Shown here: positions 63,008-64,000 of the stretch, in pieces | How positions within the stretch are numbered: the stretch's first letter is position 1 | Layout of the letters: each line of letters begins with the position of its first letter | Source of the DNA: Tenacibaculum sp. 190524A02b | Lineage (GTDB): Bacteria > Bacteroidota > Bacteroidia > Flavobacteriales > Flavobacteriaceae | Direction: 5' to 3' | Assembly: GCF_964036645.1 (NCBI RefSeq) | Contig: NZ_OZ038525.1 | Location: 4,406,001 to 4,470,000 of the forward strand | DNA length: 64,000 bases | Made by a program: the position numbers and the translations under genes | The notes under the pieces: model-generated | What the model was told of the DNA's origin: nothing | Database searches by the model: none | Seen by the model: only the letters and a program-made list of their open reading frames with translations

Positions 63008-63682
63008 ATGAATTATAGAGTTGTATGTTTATTACTATTTGTCTCTTTCTGTGGGTATTCTCAAAAAGACTCCCTGCAAATTGGTGATGCTTATTTTGAA
63101 GATCAATTATACATGGATTTTACGTATAATGTTTTATATAATCAACCAGAAGGTTTTAAAGCGAGTAGTTTTTCCTATGGAATTTCTATGGGGTATATTA
63201 AAGATATTCCATTAAAGAGAAGTGGAAAACTTGCTTTAGGAGTTGGATTAGGTTATGGATATGATTCATTTAATCACAGTATTTATGTAATACAAGAAAA
63301 TAATAAGTCAAATTTTTTTCCAGTATTAGAAGGAGCGTCCAATAATAAATTAAGGTTGCATAATATTGAAATGCCTATACAGATACGATTTAGAACTTCT
63401 GATGCTAAGAAATACTCATTTTGGAGATTATATGCAGGGATAAAGTTAATTTATAATGTAAATAATCGTTTTACATATGATGTGAACAATGTAGGAAACG
63501 TAATAACTAATCTAAATGATTTTAATAAGTGGCAAATGGGCTTAACTATGTCTGCAGGATATAGTGCTTTTAACTTTTATATGTATTACGGATTAACGCC
63601 CTTGTTTAAAAATGTAAATTATAATGGAGCAGCAATTGATACAAAGTATTTTAAACTTGGTTTAAGCTTCTTTCTTTTATAA
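63008..63682 (+). CDS. Porin-like (PF13568-type) outer-membrane beta-barrel protein
   Basis: The 224-residue protein has a signal peptide (MNYRVVCLLLFVSFCGYSQ). A chain of amphipathic beta strands follows (YGISMGYIKDIPL; LALGVGLGYGYDSF; IEMPIQIRFRT; WRLYAGIKLIYNV), and it ends FKLGLSFFLL, an OM-barrel C-terminus. It fits the outer-membrane protein beta-barrel domain also seen in PorT, but I do not see PorT-specific features. I chose ATG 63008 because the upstream in-frame start would add a stretch after the exbD terminator. It converges on the next gene, overlapping it by 6 bases. Confidence 0.85.
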   Translation: MNYRVVCLLLFVSFCGYSQKDSLQIGDAYFEDQLYMDFTYNVLYNQPEGFKASSFSYGISMGYIKDIPLKRSGKLALGVGLGYGYDSFNHSIYVIQENNKSNFFPVLEGASNNKLRLHNIEMPIQIRFRTSDAKKYSFWRLYAGIKLIYNVNNRFTYDVNNVGNVITNLNDFNKWQMGLTMSAGYSAFNFYMYYGLTPLFKNVNYNGAAIDTKYFKLGLSFFLL

Positions 63683-64000
63683 AATGTAATAGACTATAAA
63701 TTGACAAGTAAAGCCCAAAAAAAAGCCTATATATACTTCCTTAACAGTATGTGCTTTTAAGTAAAGCCTAGAAGAAGCTAAGAGACCAGATAATAAGATA
63801 AAGATAATAACAACAGGGATTAAATTTATTTGGTGAATCATCTGAAAAATTAAAAAATAGCTAGTAGCTCCACCAATAGATAAAAGATGTAAACTAGATT
63901 TTATTTTTAAGAAAAAGAGAAGGTATGTAATAACTAAGCCCAATACAATACCATAAAAAAGATAACTTAAATCTTCAACCGCATTTAGTTTTTTAAATAA
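63677..64000 (-). CDS. PAP2-like membrane protein, 5'-truncated by the window end
   Basis: The frame stays open from 63677 to the right edge, at least 107 codons without a stop, so the gene begins beyond 64000. It is nearly all hydrophobic (about four helices visible). It holds ASSRLYLKAHTVKEVYIGFF, with an Arg and a His spaced as in the C-terminal part of the PAP2 phosphatase motif. The rest of the motif would lie outside. It overlaps the porin-like gene by 6 bases at their 3' ends. Enzyme function is only suggested. Confidence 0.65.
   Translation of the reverse strand, partial: LFKKLNAVEDLSYLFYGIVLGLVITYLLFFLKIKSSLHLLSIGGATSYFLIFQMIHQINLIPVVIIFILLSGLLASSRLYLKAHTVKEVYIGFFLGFTCQFIVYYIL

Overview
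The window is AT-rich (roughly one third G+C by eye) chromosomal DNA from a member of the Bacteroidota, almost certainly a marine Flavobacteriaceae (Tenacibaculum/Polaribacter-like; the genus is an inference). The evidence is the flavobacterial promoter grammar (TTG, about 17-21 bases, then TAnnTTTG), three secreted proteins with type IX secretion (T9SS) sorting tails, carboxypeptidase-regulatory/OMP beta-barrel receptors, LytS/LytTR two-component pairs, an SDR-type threonine dehydrogenase, and gene orders typical of the family (rpmF-fabH-accB; ftsX-DUF3098-uppP-truB; exbB-x-exbD-exbD-porin). Most of the window is housekeeping sequence. I see no prophage, insertion sequence, CRISPR array or integron.

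Layout. 1-4207: fatty-acid and vitamin block on the minus strand (pdxA, DUF177, rpmF, fabH, accB) with ribE divergent. 4208-4721: gene-free and rich in inverted repeats. 4722-7378: patatin-like membrane lipase, a CAU tRNA, and a polyprenyl diphosphate synthase. 7454-14204: a TetR-controlled tripartite RND efflux operon with a clear palindromic operator. 14279-16109: FkbM methyltransferase, an unknown gene, and a gap with a 15-bp-arm hairpin. 16110-20518: an outer-membrane beta-barrel receptor divergent from a LytS/LytTR pair. 20555-27970: GlcG/HbpS-like protein, recX, a large BNR-repeat T9SS protein, a lipoprotein, threonine dehydrogenase, a thioredoxin-like protein and a conserved flavobacterial protein. 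27971-34879: a 708-base gap and then a 2066-residue SprB-repeat/calcium-repeat adhesin-like T9SS cargo. 35579-36346: two paralogous small membrane proteins. 36343-39557: truB, uppP, DUF3098, ftsX, and mce. 39837-42552: a four-gene signalling cassette (unknown Cys-rich protein, membrane protein, NarL-type kinase, LuxR-type regulator). 42708-45408: rbfA, a LolC/E-type permease, and dusB. 45504-47618: a four-gene envelope operon (CX4CH haem-like lipoprotein, YceI, OB-fold protein, DUF5777 barrel). 47882-52905: lepA, a T9SS repeat protein and a 57-residue membrane protein. 52974-57767: a second OMP receptor, membrane protein, LytS kinase and LytTR regulator, all in one operon. 57928-64000: unknown secreted protein, zinc metallopeptidase, asparaginase, the ExbB/ExbD energising operon, a porin-like protein and a PAP2-like protein cut by the window end.

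How the genes fit together. The block at the left makes fatty-acid precursors, riboflavin and PLP. Much of the rest concerns the cell envelope: efflux, OM receptors and their probable local two-component control, PMF coupling through ExbB/ExbD, undecaprenyl phosphate recycling, lipoprotein-release-type transport and T9SS surface proteins. The least explained items are the 39837-42552 signalling cassette, the two OMP-receptor plus LytS/LytTR loci, the small paralogous membrane pair at 35579-36346 and the inverted-repeat clusters at 4409-4474 and 15951-16020. I found no convincing complete new defence or mobile system.
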